Below, in pieces: positions 34,657-44,441 of a stretch of 64,000 nt of DNA. The position numbers and the translations under genes are program-made. Positions within the stretch are counted from its first letter, which is position 1, and each line of letters begins with the position of its first letter. The notes beneath the pieces were generated by a model, which worked only from the letters and a program-made list of their open reading frames with translations, was not told the DNA's origin and ran no database searches. Source of the stretch: Terriglobus roseus (lineage in GTDB: Bacteria > Acidobacteriota > Terriglobia > Terriglobales > Acidobacteriaceae); assembly GCF_900105625.1 (NCBI RefSeq), contig NZ_FNSD01000001.1, positions 992,001 through 1,056,000 on the forward strand, written 5' to 3'.

Positions 34657-35708
34657 TGTCGGATGCAACGGCCAAATTTCGCAGCCTAATGCACCAGGGC
34701 CTGGTGATACCGGCCCATCCGCTCGCATTAACGGAAGACCTCCGTATCGACGAGCGCCATCAGCGGGCGCTGACGCGGTATTACTGCGATGCCGGCAGCG
34801 GCGGCGTTGCCGTGGGTGTGCACACGACCCAATTCAACATTCGCGATACCTGCGTCGGGCTCTTCAAGCCGGTGCTCGAACTTGCTCTTGAAGAAGTACA
34901 TACCTTCGAAGCACGCAGCGGCAAGACCCTGGCGAAGATCGGAGGCATCTGCGGTCCCACACCGCAAGCGGTTCGTGAGGCGGAAACGCTGCGCGAGCTT
35001 GGGTATGATGGTGGTCTTCTCAGCCTTGCTGCACTGGGGAATGCCTCCAACGAGGAACTGATCGAGCACTGCCGTATCGTTGGCGAAACCATCCCGCTGA
35101 TTGGCTTCTATCTGCAGCCCGCTGTGGGTGGACGTCCACTGAACGCGCACTTCTGGGAGCGCTTTGTTGAGATCGAATCCGTAGTTGCAATCAAGGTCGC
35201 CTCCTTCGACCGCTACCAGACGATGGAGGTGCTCCGCGCCGTCGCGCACAGCGGCCGCGGCTCAGAGATCGCGCTCTACACCGGCAATGACGACAACATC
35301 GTCGCCGATCTCCTGACTGAGTTCCGCTTCGGTGACCGCACTGCACACTTCGTGGGTGGCCTGCTGGGCCAGTGGGCCGTCTGGACATCGCGCGCCGTCG
35401 AGCTTCTGCGGTCCGTGCAGGAGGCGAAGAGCAATCGCGCCCGTCTTGACACGGTTCTGGCACGCGGTGCCGAAATTACCGACGCCAACGCTGCCATCTT
35501 CGACGCCCGGCACGAGTTCCGCGGCTGCATTCCAGGCATTCACGAAGTGCTGAGCCGCCAGGGTCTGCTGGCAGGCAGGTGGTGCTTGGATCCGCATGAA
35601 AGCCTCTCACCCGGGCAGCTCGATGAGATCAATCGCATCTACGCCGCCTATCCGCTCTTGAACGACGACGCCTTTGTGGCGGAGAATCTCGACCGCTGGT
35701 TGGCTTAA
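34656..35708 (+). CDS. DapA/N-acetylneuraminate-lyase superfamily aldolase
   Basis: The 350-residue TIM-barrel class I aldolase keeps the catalytic pair: the Schiff-base Lys180 (VVAIKVASF) and Tyr152 (GFYLQP). These are 28 residues apart, the same spacing as Y133/K161 of E. coli DapA. Family members cleave or form 2-keto-3-deoxy sugar acids. In a locus with a lyase this suggests cleavage of a keto-deoxy acid to pyruvate plus an aldehyde. The start overlaps the preceding stop (TGATG). Confidence 0.9.
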   Translation: MSDATAKFRSLMHQGLVIPAHPLALTEDLRIDERHQRALTRYYCDAGSGGVAVGVHTTQFNIRDTCVGLFKPVLELALEEVHTFEARSGKTLAKIGGICGPTPQAVREAETLRELGYDGGLLSLAALGNASNEELIEHCRIVGETIPLIGFYLQPAVGGRPLNAHFWERFVEIESVVAIKVASFDRYQTMEVLRAVAHSGRGSEIALYTGNDDNIVADLLTEFRFGDRTAHFVGGLLGQWAVWTSRAVELLRSVQEAKSNRARLDTVLARGAEITDANAAIFDARHEFRGCIPGIHEVLSRQGLLAGRWCLDPHESLSPGQLDEINRIYAAYPLLNDDAFVAENLDRWLA

Positions 35709-35731
35709 CGGCAACCCTGAATCACCCGCCT

Positions 35732-36658
35732 ATGAATGAGAAGACGATTGCAGCCATCGCACTTCGCAATGGCGAATACGAAGACTTCCACCAGACGTTG
35801 ACCGAAGCAGCGCGTCTGGTGGAAGACGCTGCGCGCCAGGGCGCGGACCTGGTAGTTCTGCCCGAAACCATCAACCTGCTGCACCGCTACAGACAGAGCA
35901 CGCCGCTGGCAGAGCTTGCTCTCGAAGACTGGCAAAATGCGACCGCAGTGTTGTGCGAAGCCGCTTCGCGAGCTAACGTCGCACTGGTCCTGCCGCTCTT
36001 CGTCCGCGACGCACTTGGTATGGCTAACCGCTTCTTCCTGCTGGACCGTGACGGTACAAACCTCGGCCAGTATCAGAAGCGCATCCCCTCGACAGGCGAG
36101 GTCGTCTGCGGCGTTCTGCCCGGTGCGCCGAAACCGGTCCGCTGGGAAGGGCTGTCACTCGGGGGAAGCATCTGCGTCGACCTATACTACCCAGCGGATG
36201 TCTTCGATCCGCAGATGGCCGCCGGCGTGGACGCATTCCTGCTGCCCAGCATGACGCCCGGTGGTTCCCTGCTCGAAGCCTACGCCGTACAGTACGGTGT
36301 GCCGTTCATCCTGGCCTACTCACCCTGGAGCCGCATTCTCGATCGCGATGGCCGCGAGCTTGCCGCCGGCGGCTACCGGTCAGAGACTCTTCGCGCCGGT
36401 TTCGGATCTCCGATCGTGCAAGCGACGCTCAACTTCGACGCCGTCACGCTTTTCGCGGACTTCAACCAGCACAAGCTCCCGAATGTGCAGCGGTACTACG
36501 GAGATCGCGTGCGCATCCGTTTCGACCAGCCCAACTGCACGTTTCTGCTTGAATCGCGTTCTGCCGATCTTACGGTCGCGGAAGTCGTGCGCGAATTCGG
36601 CCTTATCTCGCGCCGGGACTATCTTGCACAGCTTGGTCCTCTACCTCTTCAACCCTGA
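35732..36658 (+). CDS. Carbon-nitrogen hydrolase (nitrilase superfamily amidase)
   Basis: The 308-residue enzyme has the complete catalytic triad of the superfamily: Glu45 (LPETIN), Lys116 (YQKRIPS) and Cys148 (GSICVDLYYP). Members hydrolyse amides, carbamoyl groups or nitriles. Its place among sugar catabolic genes is unusual and suggests an amide-bearing sugar or deamidation of an intermediate. It lies 23 bp after the aldolase gene and 14 bp before the next oxidoreductase. The substrate is not known. Confidence 0.9.
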   Translation: MNEKTIAAIALRNGEYEDFHQTLTEAARLVEDAARQGADLVVLPETINLLHRYRQSTPLAELALEDWQNATAVLCEAASRANVALVLPLFVRDALGMANRFFLLDRDGTNLGQYQKRIPSTGEVVCGVLPGAPKPVRWEGLSLGGSICVDLYYPADVFDPQMAAGVDAFLLPSMTPGGSLLEAYAVQYGVPFILAYSPWSRILDRDGRELAAGGYRSETLRAGFGSPIVQATLNFDAVTLFADFNQHKLPNVQRYYGDRVRIRFDQPNCTFLLESRSADLTVAEVVREFGLISRRDYLAQLGPLPLQP

Positions 36659-36672
36659 ATCCGAGAGAGTTC

Positions 36673-37866
36673 ATGCCGTCCTTCGATCCCAACGTGCCGC
36701 TTCGCTTTGCCGTCATTGGCTGCGGATCCGTCGCGCGTGCGCAGCACATCCCCAACATCGCCGCCTCGCCCCGCATGGTGTTGCAAAGTTGCATCGACCT
36801 GGACGACGCCATCCTGAGCGAGTGTCGCGACCGCTTCGGCGCGCGTCACATCGGCCATGATTGGCACGACGCGATTGCAGACCCGGAAGTGGATGTGATC
36901 TGTCTTGCAACGACCGAGAAGCTGCGGCTGCCTGTGATTGAAGCTGCGGCCCGCGCCGGCAAACCTGTCTATGTCGAAAAGCCCCTCGCCACGACGCTGC
37001 AGGAGATGCACAACATCCAAAGCGTTGTTCACGCGACCGACATTCCCTTCTGCGTTGGACATAACCGCCGCGCCAGCCCGGCGATGCTTGCCGCACATAA
37101 TCTCTTCCGCGATCACATGACCCATCCGCAGCGGTCGCCGTGGCGCTGGCAGCGAGAGGCAAGCTTACCCCCACTCCCCGACGACGGCGTGCCATCCATT
37201 GCAGTCCGTATCAACGACGACTGGCATAGCTGGAAGGGATGGGTCTTCGATAAGACTCAGGCACCGCACGGTCCCATGCTCTTTGAGATGACGCACTTTA
37301 CCGACGTATGCAATTGGTTCCTCGCCGATGAGCCCGTCGAAGTTACCGCCGTTGCCACCGGCATGCTGAACGAGGCAGTCATCGTTCGCTATCAGTCTGG
37401 CGCTCTCGCGACGATTCTGCTGGGCAATAACGGAACCTTTGCCTACTGCAAGGAGCTTTACGAACTCATGGGCAACGGTGGCTACCTCGCCATCGACCAC
37501 ATGCTCGAGGTCCGGACGGCCGGCATGGAAGGCGCACCCGACCGCCTCACCTTTCCCATGATCTCTGACCGCCATCCGCAGATCGGCCTTGAGGGTGGTG
37601 TCTCCGGATGGCTTGCCAAGAAGCGAGCCGCGTGCTCCGAAGCCGCACTGGCGAACGACCCCATGCTCCAATTCACAGCGGAGCCGGACAAGGGCCACGC
37701 CCATGCGCTGGAACTCTTCGCCGACCAGATCTACGGCCTTGGTCCAGAGGTCTGCGGAGTCGATGCAGCGGTGCTTGCTACAGAGGTTGCGTTCGCAGCC
37801 ATTAGGTCTGCGCACGAGCACCGCCCTGTGTCCATTGACGAAATTCGCTCAGGGGCTCACTCATGA
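36673..37866 (+). CDS. Gfo/Idh/MocA family oxidoreductase (second copy)
   Basis: The 397-residue enzyme has the Rossmann motif GCGSVA (residues 16-21) and EKP at 102-104, with a C-terminal substrate domain (MLFEMTHFTDVCNWF). It differs clearly from the first copy at 23340. It probably oxidises or isomerises a sugar in the same pathway. GAGAGAG precedes ATG 36673. Its stop overlaps the GH92 start (ATGA). Confidence 0.92.
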   Translation: MPSFDPNVPLRFAVIGCGSVARAQHIPNIAASPRMVLQSCIDLDDAILSECRDRFGARHIGHDWHDAIADPEVDVICLATTEKLRLPVIEAAARAGKPVYVEKPLATTLQEMHNIQSVVHATDIPFCVGHNRRASPAMLAAHNLFRDHMTHPQRSPWRWQREASLPPLPDDGVPSIAVRINDDWHSWKGWVFDKTQAPHGPMLFEMTHFTDVCNWFLADEPVEVTAVATGMLNEAVIVRYQSGALATILLGNNGTFAYCKELYELMGNGGYLAIDHMLEVRTAGMEGAPDRLTFPMISDRHPQIGLEGGVSGWLAKKRAACSEAALANDPMLQFTAEPDKGHAHALELFADQIYGLGPEVCGVDAAVLATEVAFAAIRSAHEHRPVSIDEIRSGAHS

Positions 37867-40163
37867 TTCGACAGGCCGTCGCAGCCCTGATGCTCTTCGC
37901 CGCAACAGCCAATGCTCAGTCGCGCGCTGCTGGCCCCTTCGCGCATGCCCTCTCGGGACCTGTCGCTGAAGTGAATCCGATCATCGGCACCGGCGGCGAC
38001 CCCGACGATGGCATCAACCTGTTTCCCGGGGCAGTCGCTCCCTTTGGCATGAGCCAGATCAGCCCCGAAACCGAAGACCGCGGCCTGGGCTATCACTACA
38101 TCCAGAAGTGGATGAAGGGCTTCAGCATGACCCACATGAGCGGGGCTGGCTGCGCCAATGAAGGAGATGTCTTCTTCACAGCAACGACCGGTCCTGTTGT
38201 CACCCAGACGAACGATTTCCAGACGCCGTATTCGCACGAGCAGGAGACCGCCGAAGCAGGCTACTACGCCGTACAACTGCTGCAGTGGAATATCAAGGCG
38301 GAGCTGACCGCAACGCCTCGAACCGGTCTTGCACGATTTACGTTCCCCGCTGGAAAGTCCGGCAACATCTTCGTCCCCATCAGCCACACGCTCAACCAGA
38401 CGGAGAGTGCGCAGGTCCGCGTCGTTGGCGATCGCCGCATCGAAGGCTTCGTCGAGAACCACGCCTTCTGCAATAAGACCGGCACCTACAAGGTCTACTT
38501 CGTTATGCTCTTCGACCAGCCGTTCTCCACCTTCGGAACCTGGACAGGAGCTCAATACGGCGGTCCAGGCACACCGATATCCGGCTCTCGCGGCGCTGCG
38601 CAGCCTTCGCACGATCACACGACGGGAGCCTGGGCCACATGGCCCGCACAGTCTGCAGCGCACGCCGTCACGGCACGCATCGGCATCTCGTACGTTGACA
38701 TCAACGGAGCCACAAACAATCTCCGCACCGAAGCAGCGTCGAAAGACTTCGACACCATTCGCCACGAGACACAGCAAATCTGGAACAAGGAACTAAGCCG
38801 TGCCGAGATCACCGGCGGCTCTTCCGCACAGCAGCGTGTCTTCTATACCGCGCTTTATCACAGCTTCCTGATGCCTTCGCTCTTCAGCGATGCGGACGGA
38901 CGCTACCTTGGCTTTGACCAGGGCATCCACACCATACGTCCCGGCCATGCGGTGTACACGAACATCTCCGGCTGGGATATCTATCGCACGCAGATTCCGC
39001 TGCTCGCTCTGCTCCAACCAGCGCGCATGCAGGACATCGCGCAGTCTGCCGTCCTGATGTATCAGCAAGGCGGCTGGATCGATCGCTGGCCCCAGATCAA
39101 TCTCTACACGAATGACATGGTCGGCAGCCCGCTGACCATTGCGATGGCTACTACGTGGCTCTATGGTTTGCATGGATTCGACATCGACACCGCCTGGCAG
39201 GGCATGTTGAAGGATGCCACCGAGGCCCCACCCGCGGGCAAGCCATACCTTGGCCAGGAAGGCATCGAGTGGATCAACAAGATCCATTACCTGCCGTATG
39301 ACAAGGTCGACTACGGCGGTGTCGCCAAGACACTCGAGTACACGCTCGCCTACGCTTCTCTCTCACGTCTCGCCAAAGACATCCACAAGGACGCGGACGC
39401 CGCGCGCCTTCACGAGCGCGCACTCTACTACCGCAATCTCTTCGATCGCGATAGTGGGTTTTTCCGCCCACGCCACTCCGATGGCTCCTGGCTGCCTGAC
39501 TTCAATCCCGCACAGGATGGTCACGGCTTCGTCGAAGGCACAGGGTGGCACTTCTTCACCTTCGCTCCGGCGGACATGACGTGGCTCGTCGACAATATGG
39601 GGCGCGAGCGCTTCAACCAGCGCATGGATGAGTTCTTCGCCTACCCCACGCCCGGCTGGTATGCCCAGTACTACAACCCCCTGAATGAAACCGACTTTCA
39701 GGCTCCCTTTGCCTATCACTTCTCCGGCCGTCCATGGAAATCGCAGGAGGTTGTCCATCGCATCCTGCGCGAGAACTATCTCGATATGCCGGACGGTATC
39801 CCGGGCAATGACGACGCCGGCGCAACCTCCGCCTGGGCTGTTCTCAGCATGATGGGTCTCTACACCGTCGACCCCACAAGTCTTGCCTACGAACTGATCG
39901 CGCCTTCTTTTCCGCGCGTCGTTCTTCATCTCGACGCGCCCTACCCCGCCCGCACCTTCGTGCTTACCGCGCAGGGCGGCGGCTCCGCAGCCACGCCGTA
40001 TGTTCAGACCGTTACCGTCAATGGCAAGCCGCACTCAGAGAACTGGCTTGCCGTCGAGGACATCCGCCGTGGCAGCACGGTCGCCTTCACTCTTGGCTCA
40101 ACTCCCAACACGGCCTGGGGCTCAAGACCGGAGGATGCACCACCCTCGCTTAGCCACCCATAG
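37863..40163 (+). CDS. Glycoside hydrolase family 92 alpha-mannosidase
   Basis: The 766-residue exported protein begins with a signal peptide (AVAALMLFAATANA). GH92 motifs are complete: VNPIIGTGG, FPGAVAPFGMSQISPET, GFSMTHMSGAGC, the probable acid Glu in GFVEGTGWHF, and the Ca/catalytic motif GNDDAGATSAW. These are exo-acting, Ca-dependent inverting alpha-mannosidases. The enzyme would remove terminal mannose residues in the periplasm before uptake. It is coupled to the preceding gene by a 4-bp overlap. Confidence 0.95.
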   Translation: MIRQAVAALMLFAATANAQSRAAGPFAHALSGPVAEVNPIIGTGGDPDDGINLFPGAVAPFGMSQISPETEDRGLGYHYIQKWMKGFSMTHMSGAGCANEGDVFFTATTGPVVTQTNDFQTPYSHEQETAEAGYYAVQLLQWNIKAELTATPRTGLARFTFPAGKSGNIFVPISHTLNQTESAQVRVVGDRRIEGFVENHAFCNKTGTYKVYFVMLFDQPFSTFGTWTGAQYGGPGTPISGSRGAAQPSHDHTTGAWATWPAQSAAHAVTARIGISYVDINGATNNLRTEAASKDFDTIRHETQQIWNKELSRAEITGGSSAQQRVFYTALYHSFLMPSLFSDADGRYLGFDQGIHTIRPGHAVYTNISGWDIYRTQIPLLALLQPARMQDIAQSAVLMYQQGGWIDRWPQINLYTNDMVGSPLTIAMATTWLYGLHGFDIDTAWQGMLKDATEAPPAGKPYLGQEGIEWINKIHYLPYDKVDYGGVAKTLEYTLAYASLSRLAKDIHKDADAARLHERALYYRNLFDRDSGFFRPRHSDGSWLPDFNPAQDGHGFVEGTGWHFFTFAPADMTWLVDNMGRERFNQRMDEFFAYPTPGWYAQYYNPLNETDFQAPFAYHFSGRPWKSQEVVHRILRENYLDMPDGIPGNDDAGATSAWAVLSMMGLYTVDPTSLAYELIAPSFPRVVLHLDAPYPARTFVLTAQGGGSAATPYVQTVTVNGKPHSENWLAVEDIRRGSTVAFTLGSTPNTAWGSRPEDAPPSLSHP

Positions 40164-40204
40164 CTTCCGCGCCCGCAGCCTTGCGCTCGGGAGAAAGGTT
40201 CAAC

Positions 40205-42952
40205 GTGCGACGCCGCACCTTCCTGGAACTCGCTGCTCTCAGCGCACTGCATCAGGCCGCACCCTCCGCACGCGCTGCCGCGGTCTCCCGCACCGCGGCT
40301 CCTTCCTACGGATCCGGGCATTTCGGCCAGTGGGAGACCGATCGCTTCGGCCTGCCTGCCTATCGCTATACCTGCGACCAGACGCGCGATCCGAAGGCTG
40401 TGGAAGCAGTGAACGAAGCGTGGCGCTCGAGGACGGACCATATCCACCAGTTCGGCAATGACCGCGTCGTCGCCGTCGCCTCCAACTATGGCTACGTTCA
40501 ACTACGCCAGGACGAAGGTAGCCCGAAGTTCCTAAATGACTACTTCCCAGCGAAGCAGCGCTTCGGTGGGGGCATTGGCTACCTCGTTGACGGAGAGCTC
40601 TGTGCAGGAACGCACTATCCATCTCCCAAAGCCGCATCCTTCCAACGCACCTTCGGCACTGGCTATCTTCGCAAGCAGCTTCAAGCAGGCGGCTTTGCCA
40701 TCGACCAGCACATCTTCGCGCCGTTTGGCGACGACCCCGTATTGATCTCGCAGGTCACCATCACCAATCGCACAGCACAGCGTCTCCGCCCACGCTGGAT
40801 TGAGTACTGGGGCTGCCGTCCCTATCAGTTCTCCTACCGCTCCCTAATGGAAGGCTCCGTCATGACTAACGCCGACGCAGTCCCGCAACTGCGACGCGAT
40901 CTGAGTCAGCGCTTCGAACCCCGCTTCGAGCAACTACCCAACACGACCGGCCTTCTCGTCGAACATCACTTCCTTGGGCGCTCGAGAGAGGAAGAAGATC
41001 TTTGGCTGAAGCTCCAGGAATCCTTACGCAAGAATCCTCACGGCTATTTTGGCGGTCCTGTCGCTCCGCTCGCAGCCGGTGCCAGCATGGACGATCTGGC
41101 GCCGCCCGCCACCTTCCTTTTATCGCTCGACGGCGTGGCATCCGGCTTCAGCACCGACGCCAACGCTTTCTTCCGCAATGGACCGGAAGACCCGGTTGGC
41201 GCGCATTCCCCGCTCTCCAGCACGATCGACAGCACAGGCGAACCAGCCTTTCTCCTTGAGCGCGCACTAGACCTCGCACCGCATGAGAGCCAGACGCTCA
41301 CTTTCCTCTACGGTTACCTACCCGAGGGCTTCACGCTCGACTCGCTTATCACCAAATACAGTGCTCAGCCTGCATCGCACCTCGCCGCATCAAGTGAGAA
41401 GTGGAAGGCCAACACGCCAGTCTTCCGCGTGGAGGGTTATCCGTGGATCGAGCGCGAGATCGCATGGAACGCCGGCTATCTTCGCAGCGCGCTCACCTAT
41501 GACAGCTTCTTCCGCGAGCACATCCTCTCGCAGGGTGCGGGCTATCAATACCTCGCGGGCTTGCAGGGTGCCGCGCGGGATCCTCTGCAACACGCGCTCC
41601 CGCTCGTCTTCACCGAGCCCGACATCGTCCGCGGCATCCTTCGATACACCTTGAAAGAGATCCAGCCAGAAGGTTCGCTTCCTTACGGGATCGTGGGCTC
41701 GTCCGTGCCGATGCCCTGCCGTTACCTTCCCAGCGACTCTGAATTGTGGGTTCTCTGGCTCGCGTCGGAGTATGTGCTCGCAACCCGCGATGTTGCGTTC
41801 CTCGACGAGAAAGTCTCCACCTATCCGTCCGGTAGCGCACCGCAACCAGCAAGAACAATCCGTGAGCTACTGGCCCATTGCTTTCAGCACATCACCGAGC
41901 GCATTGGGACGGGCGAGCATGGCTTGCAGCGCATTCTGAATGGCGACTGGAATGACAGCATCGTTGTGAATCGACTGACGCCCGAACAGGTCGCGGAGAT
42001 CACAGCACACGGCGAAAGCGTCTTGAATGCTGCGATGGCTTCGTGGGTCTTCGATCAGTACGCGCGGCTTCTGGAGTACACCCATCAGCCTCAGGCAGCC
42101 AACGCCGCACACGCCAAGGCTGAGGCGCAGCGTCAGGCAGTCCGTCGCCAGTGGACAGGCCGCTGGTTCCGCCGCGCGTGGCTCGGCAAAGACTCTGGCT
42201 GGAATGGAGAAAAGCAGCTCTGGCTCGAACCGCAACCCTGGGCATTGCTCGGCGGTTGCGCCACGCCGGAACAGAGCGTCGAGCTGATCCACGCCATCGA
42301 CGAAATGTCGCGCAAGCCCTCGCCCATCGGAGCGCTTCTGCAAAGTCCAGTCGACCCCACCATGAAAGATGCCGCTGGCTCCGGCACAAACGGCGGCATC
42401 TTCGCTGCCATCAATGCAACGCTCATCTGGGCGCTGGCGCAGCACGACGGCGCAATGGCATGGGACGAGTGGAAGAAGAACACCTTCGCTGTCCACGCAG
42501 AGCGCTACCCCGAGATGTGGTTCGGCATCTGGAGCGGACCCGACGCCTACGACTCCATCTTCGCCAAGCGGCCTGGAGCGACCGGCCCCGACTTCCCAGT
42601 GCTCAACATGCACTCCCACGCCTGGCCGCTCTATACCGCCACGAAGCTTCTGGGGGTGGACTTCCATCAGCAGGGCGTCCACCTGCGTCCGGTGCTGCCG
42701 GAGGCTTCCTACGAATTCGCGACACCGCTCTTCGGCCTTCGCAAAGTTGCGCCGGGCCGCTACTCCGGCTGGTATGAACCCAGCCAACCCGGCCGCTGGA
42801 CGATCACTGTGGAGCTTCCCGATGCCGAGCACACTCGTAGTCGCAGTCTCCTTGTGAACGGTGCCGCCGTGCCCTTGGCCGCCGACCGCAGCCTCATCAC
42901 CTTTGCCGGAGATAGCCGGCCCGGACACCCACTACGTTGGGAGCTCCGCTAA
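40205..42952 (+). CDS. Tat-exported GH94/GH36-like (alpha/alpha)6 glycosidase or phosphorylase
   Basis: The 915-residue protein has a twin-arginine signal (RRRTFLELAALSALHQ) and then a beta-sandwich and an (alpha/alpha)6 barrel like glycoside phosphorylases. Key segments are YLAGLQGAARDPLQHALP and LNGDWNDSIV, with the putative acid Asp in 581-584, as in the GH94 DWND motif. Phosphorolysis outside the cytoplasm would be unusual, so it may be a hydrolase derived from this fold. GTG 40205 follows GGGAGAAAGG and gives the Tat signal directly. It is encoded between GH92 and the permease. Confidence 0.85.
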   Translation: MRRRTFLELAALSALHQAAPSARAAAVSRTAAPSYGSGHFGQWETDRFGLPAYRYTCDQTRDPKAVEAVNEAWRSRTDHIHQFGNDRVVAVASNYGYVQLRQDEGSPKFLNDYFPAKQRFGGGIGYLVDGELCAGTHYPSPKAASFQRTFGTGYLRKQLQAGGFAIDQHIFAPFGDDPVLISQVTITNRTAQRLRPRWIEYWGCRPYQFSYRSLMEGSVMTNADAVPQLRRDLSQRFEPRFEQLPNTTGLLVEHHFLGRSREEEDLWLKLQESLRKNPHGYFGGPVAPLAAGASMDDLAPPATFLLSLDGVASGFSTDANAFFRNGPEDPVGAHSPLSSTIDSTGEPAFLLERALDLAPHESQTLTFLYGYLPEGFTLDSLITKYSAQPASHLAASSEKWKANTPVFRVEGYPWIEREIAWNAGYLRSALTYDSFFREHILSQGAGYQYLAGLQGAARDPLQHALPLVFTEPDIVRGILRYTLKEIQPEGSLPYGIVGSSVPMPCRYLPSDSELWVLWLASEYVLATRDVAFLDEKVSTYPSGSAPQPARTIRELLAHCFQHITERIGTGEHGLQRILNGDWNDSIVVNRLTPEQVAEITAHGESVLNAAMASWVFDQYARLLEYTHQPQAANAAHAKAEAQRQAVRRQWTGRWFRRAWLGKDSGWNGEKQLWLEPQPWALLGGCATPEQSVELIHAIDEMSRKPSPIGALLQSPVDPTMKDAAGSGTNGGIFAAINATLIWALAQHDGAMAWDEWKKNTFAVHAERYPEMWFGIWSGPDAYDSIFAKRPGATGPDFPVLNMHSHAWPLYTATKLLGVDFHQQGVHLRPVLPEASYEFATPLFGLRKVAPGRYSGWYEPSQPGRWTITVELPDAEHTRSRSLLVNGAAVPLAADRSLITFAGDSRPGHPLRWELR

Positions 42953-42973
42953 GTCGGCTCAAGGTTTCTGCAC

Positions 42974-44296
42974 ATGGAACGTCCATACGATCTGCGCCGC
43001 AGCCTACGTCTGCGCGACCTCATCCTCTACGGTATCGTCCTCGTACAACCGACGGCTCCCATGCCCGTCTTTGGTGTGATCTACGAGAAGTCGCACGGGC
43101 ACGTCACCCTGACGATCCTGCTGGCGCTCTTCGCCATGCTGTTCACTGCCATCAGTTACGGCCGCATGGCCCGCGCTTATCCAAAGGGCGGCTCTGCCTT
43201 TCTTTATGTCGGGAAAGAACTTCATCCCGGCCTCGGCTACGTCACCGGTTGGGGTCTGATCCTGGACTACGTCATCAACCCGCTCATCTGCACCATCTGG
43301 TGCAGCACTGCGGCCATGAATTTTCTGCCGCACATTCCGTACGTCGCGTGGGTTGTGGGATTCGTCGTCCTCTTCACCATGCTGAACTGCAACGGGATTG
43401 AAACCTCAGCGCGCATCAACGCCCTTGTCGCCGCATCCCTTGGGCTCATCATTGTCTGGATTCTGGCAGCAGCCATCCACTACATCGTGACCGTGTTGCA
43501 TCCCGGAGCCGCCGGCTTCCTTGCCCCCTTTCAGGCAAACAGCCCTGGCGACCATGCGGCCATCATGCGCGGCACTGCAGCGGCCGTTCTCGCCTACATC
43601 GGCTTCGACGGCATTTCCACACTGGCCGACGAGGCGCACAATCCACACCGGGATATCTCGCGTGCGATCGTGATGACGTGCTTTGCCACCGGCATTCTCG
43701 GCGCCATCGAGGTCTACTTCGCAGAGGTAGCGTGGCCGCGCTCCACGCCGTTCCCTGAGATCAACACCGCCTACATCTTTGTTGCAGGACGTGTGGGCGG
43801 TCCCACCCTCTTCGCCGTCGCAAATTTTGCTCTCTTGATCGCCACGGTCGGCTCCGGCATGGCATCGCAACTCGGGGCTGCGCGCCTGCTCTACGCGATG
43901 GGCCGCGATGGCGCTCTACCGAGCCGCTTCTTCGGCGAAGTCGACACACGACACCACATTCCGCGCAACAACGTCATCCTGATTGGCCTGGTCTGCCTGG
44001 TCGGAGCACTCCTCTTCAGCTTCTCCCTGGGAGCCGACCTTCTCAACTTTGGCGCGTTGCTCGCCTTCATTGGAGTCAACCTGTCTTCTGCGGTGCGCGC
44101 CTGGAGGCAGACCTCTGGCAGCAGACTCAGCCGCCTTCTTCCGCTCGTTTCCTCCACTGCAGGCTTCCTCTCCTGCTGCTTCCTGTGGTGGAATCTGTCG
44201 CCGAAAGCCAAGGCCGCGGGCTGCGCGTGGACGGCGCTAGGGCTTGTTCTCTTTGCAGTGCGCCGTAATACGCGGCAAGCGAGCAGACCAAGTTAA
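42974..44296 (+). CDS. APC family permease
   Basis: The 440-residue inner-membrane transporter has about 12 helices and the amino acid-polyamine-organocation layout: an N-terminal substrate-binding helix (VLVQPTAPMPVFGVI), a conserved loop GRMARAYPKGGSAFLYVG, and AYIGFDGISTLADEAHNP. APC permeases move amino acids, polyamines or related organic ions. As last gene of the operon with an amidase, it may handle a nitrogen-containing product. It starts 21 bp after the GH94-like gene. Confidence 0.92.
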   Translation: MERPYDLRRSLRLRDLILYGIVLVQPTAPMPVFGVIYEKSHGHVTLTILLALFAMLFTAISYGRMARAYPKGGSAFLYVGKELHPGLGYVTGWGLILDYVINPLICTIWCSTAAMNFLPHIPYVAWVVGFVVLFTMLNCNGIETSARINALVAASLGLIIVWILAAAIHYIVTVLHPGAAGFLAPFQANSPGDHAAIMRGTAAAVLAYIGFDGISTLADEAHNPHRDISRAIVMTCFATGILGAIEVYFAEVAWPRSTPFPEINTAYIFVAGRVGGPTLFAVANFALLIATVGSGMASQLGAARLLYAMGRDGALPSRFFGEVDTRHHIPRNNVILIGLVCLVGALLFSFSLGADLLNFGALLAFIGVNLSSAVRAWRQTSGSRLSRLLPLVSSTAGFLSCCFLWWNLSPKAKAAGCAWTALGLVLFAVRRNTRQASRPS

Positions 44297-44441
44297 CTCG
44301 GGATGGGGCGCCTGCGATGGAGAGCAATAACTGCCTATAGGTGAAGCGGACTTGATAGCGGTAACTCTACAGCGCTGCGCGAGGGCTGAAAGGCAAAGGT
44401 CGCGCACCACACTTACCGAAGCGATGCGATGAATGGCCTGA

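Noticed and set aside
41867-42928. 353-residue minus-strand frame opposite the GH94-like gene
   Set aside because: It is a shadow frame; the plus strand has the Tat signal, motifs and operon spacing.
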